From Microbispora rosea (GTDB lineage: Bacteria > Actinomycetota > Actinomycetes > Streptosporangiales > Streptosporangiaceae), in assembly GCF_900156315.1 (NCBI RefSeq), contig NZ_FTNI01000009.1, positions 186,001 to 250,000 on the forward strand: 64,000 nt of DNA, in the 5' to 3' direction. Each line of letters begins with the position of its first letter. Position 1 is the stretch's first letter. Of the stretch, positions 63,882 through 64,000 are shown one piece after another. Below the pieces are notes generated by a model that searched no databases, was not told the DNA's origin, and saw only the letters and a program-made list of their open reading frames with translations. The position numbers were made by a program, and so were the translations under genes.

Positions 63882-64000
63882 GGCCTCCTCCTCGGGCTGC
63901 TGCCTCTCCGTCTTCGCGTACCCTCGGGCGGCGCGGGCATTCGGTCAGGCCGCGAGGAGCGGGCGCGATAGCCGAAAACAGACCGGCGAACCGTGTTGAA

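Overview
The window is 64 kb of very GC-rich, densely coded DNA from a filamentous actinomycete. Pointers are the third-position G/C bias, many GTG starts, two Methyltransf_19 (DUF574) proteins, a GAF-ANTAR protein, a STAS anti-anti-sigma factor, a Pls/PosA-type NRPS and several leaderless promoters. A Streptosporangiales-like host is plausible, but the sequence alone does not fix the family. It reads as chromosomal accessory and regulatory territory: about 50 genes, no rRNA, tRNA, CRISPR array, prophage or insertion sequence, and two decayed genes.

Layout. 0-4 kb: an MFS exporter and a pirin-GNAT-pirin operon divergent from a MarR regulator with two operator-like palindromes. 4-7.7 kb: a two-component pair followed by an ABC exporter. 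7.7-11.1 kb: a minus-strand operon PRPP synthetase - HhH glycosylase-like - CapA phosphatase-like - CBS/BON. 11.2-18.2 kb: methyltransferase and MMPL exporter divergent from a TetR with a 24-bp operator, a stand-alone LigD-type polymerase domain, then a leaderless DHA2 exporter with its own TetR. 18.3-21.7 kb: ribbon-helix-helix regulator, DUF4097 protein and a DrrAB-type ABC exporter behind a promoter full of TGACGTCA palindromes. 21.7-26.1 kb: Methyltransf_19, VOC, membrane ACT protein, AKR/LysR pair and a 47-aa protein. 26.1-31.7 kb: broken inositol-monophosphatase gene, acyl-CoA ligase, PCMT, isochorismatase, then NsrR and flavohaemoglobin. 31.8-40.1 kb: second Methyltransf_19, GH1 beta-glucosidase/LacI, AKR/AraC, a SnoaL-like gene with a large palindromic operator, MarR/MFS. 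40.3-45.6 kb: STAS, GAF-ANTAR, alpha-hydroxyacid oxidase, SDR/acyl-CoA dehydrogenase/TetR. 45.8-52.1 kb: Pls/PosA-type NRPS, BPL_N protein and secreted M1 peptidase. 52.1-64 kb: TetR remnant, DUF6098, a 1448-aa hybrid histidine kinase with six 92-residue HAMP repeats, FAD amine-oxidase-like protein, secreted CBM2-PL11 rhamnogalacturonan lyase, SnoaL-like protein, site-2 protease with CBS domains and a 56-aa acidic protein.

Three themes connect the region. First, regulator-effector pairs with visible operators (MarR/pirin, TetR/MMPL, TetR/DHA2, NsrR/hmp, LacI/GH1, LysR/AKR, MarR/MFS), several driven by leaderless promoters in which the start codon lies 6-7 nt after the -10 box. Second, stress handling: nitric oxide (NsrR, Hmp), protein and DNA repair (PCMT, HhH protein, LigD Pol), exporters and sensor kinases. 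Third, possible secreted chemistry: the NRPS cluster and pectin breakdown by the PL11 lyase. The most interesting items are the NRPS/BPL_N/M1 cluster, the Nik1-like HAMP-repeat kinase, and a third NsrR-type site in front of a 47-aa Cys-X-Cys protein.
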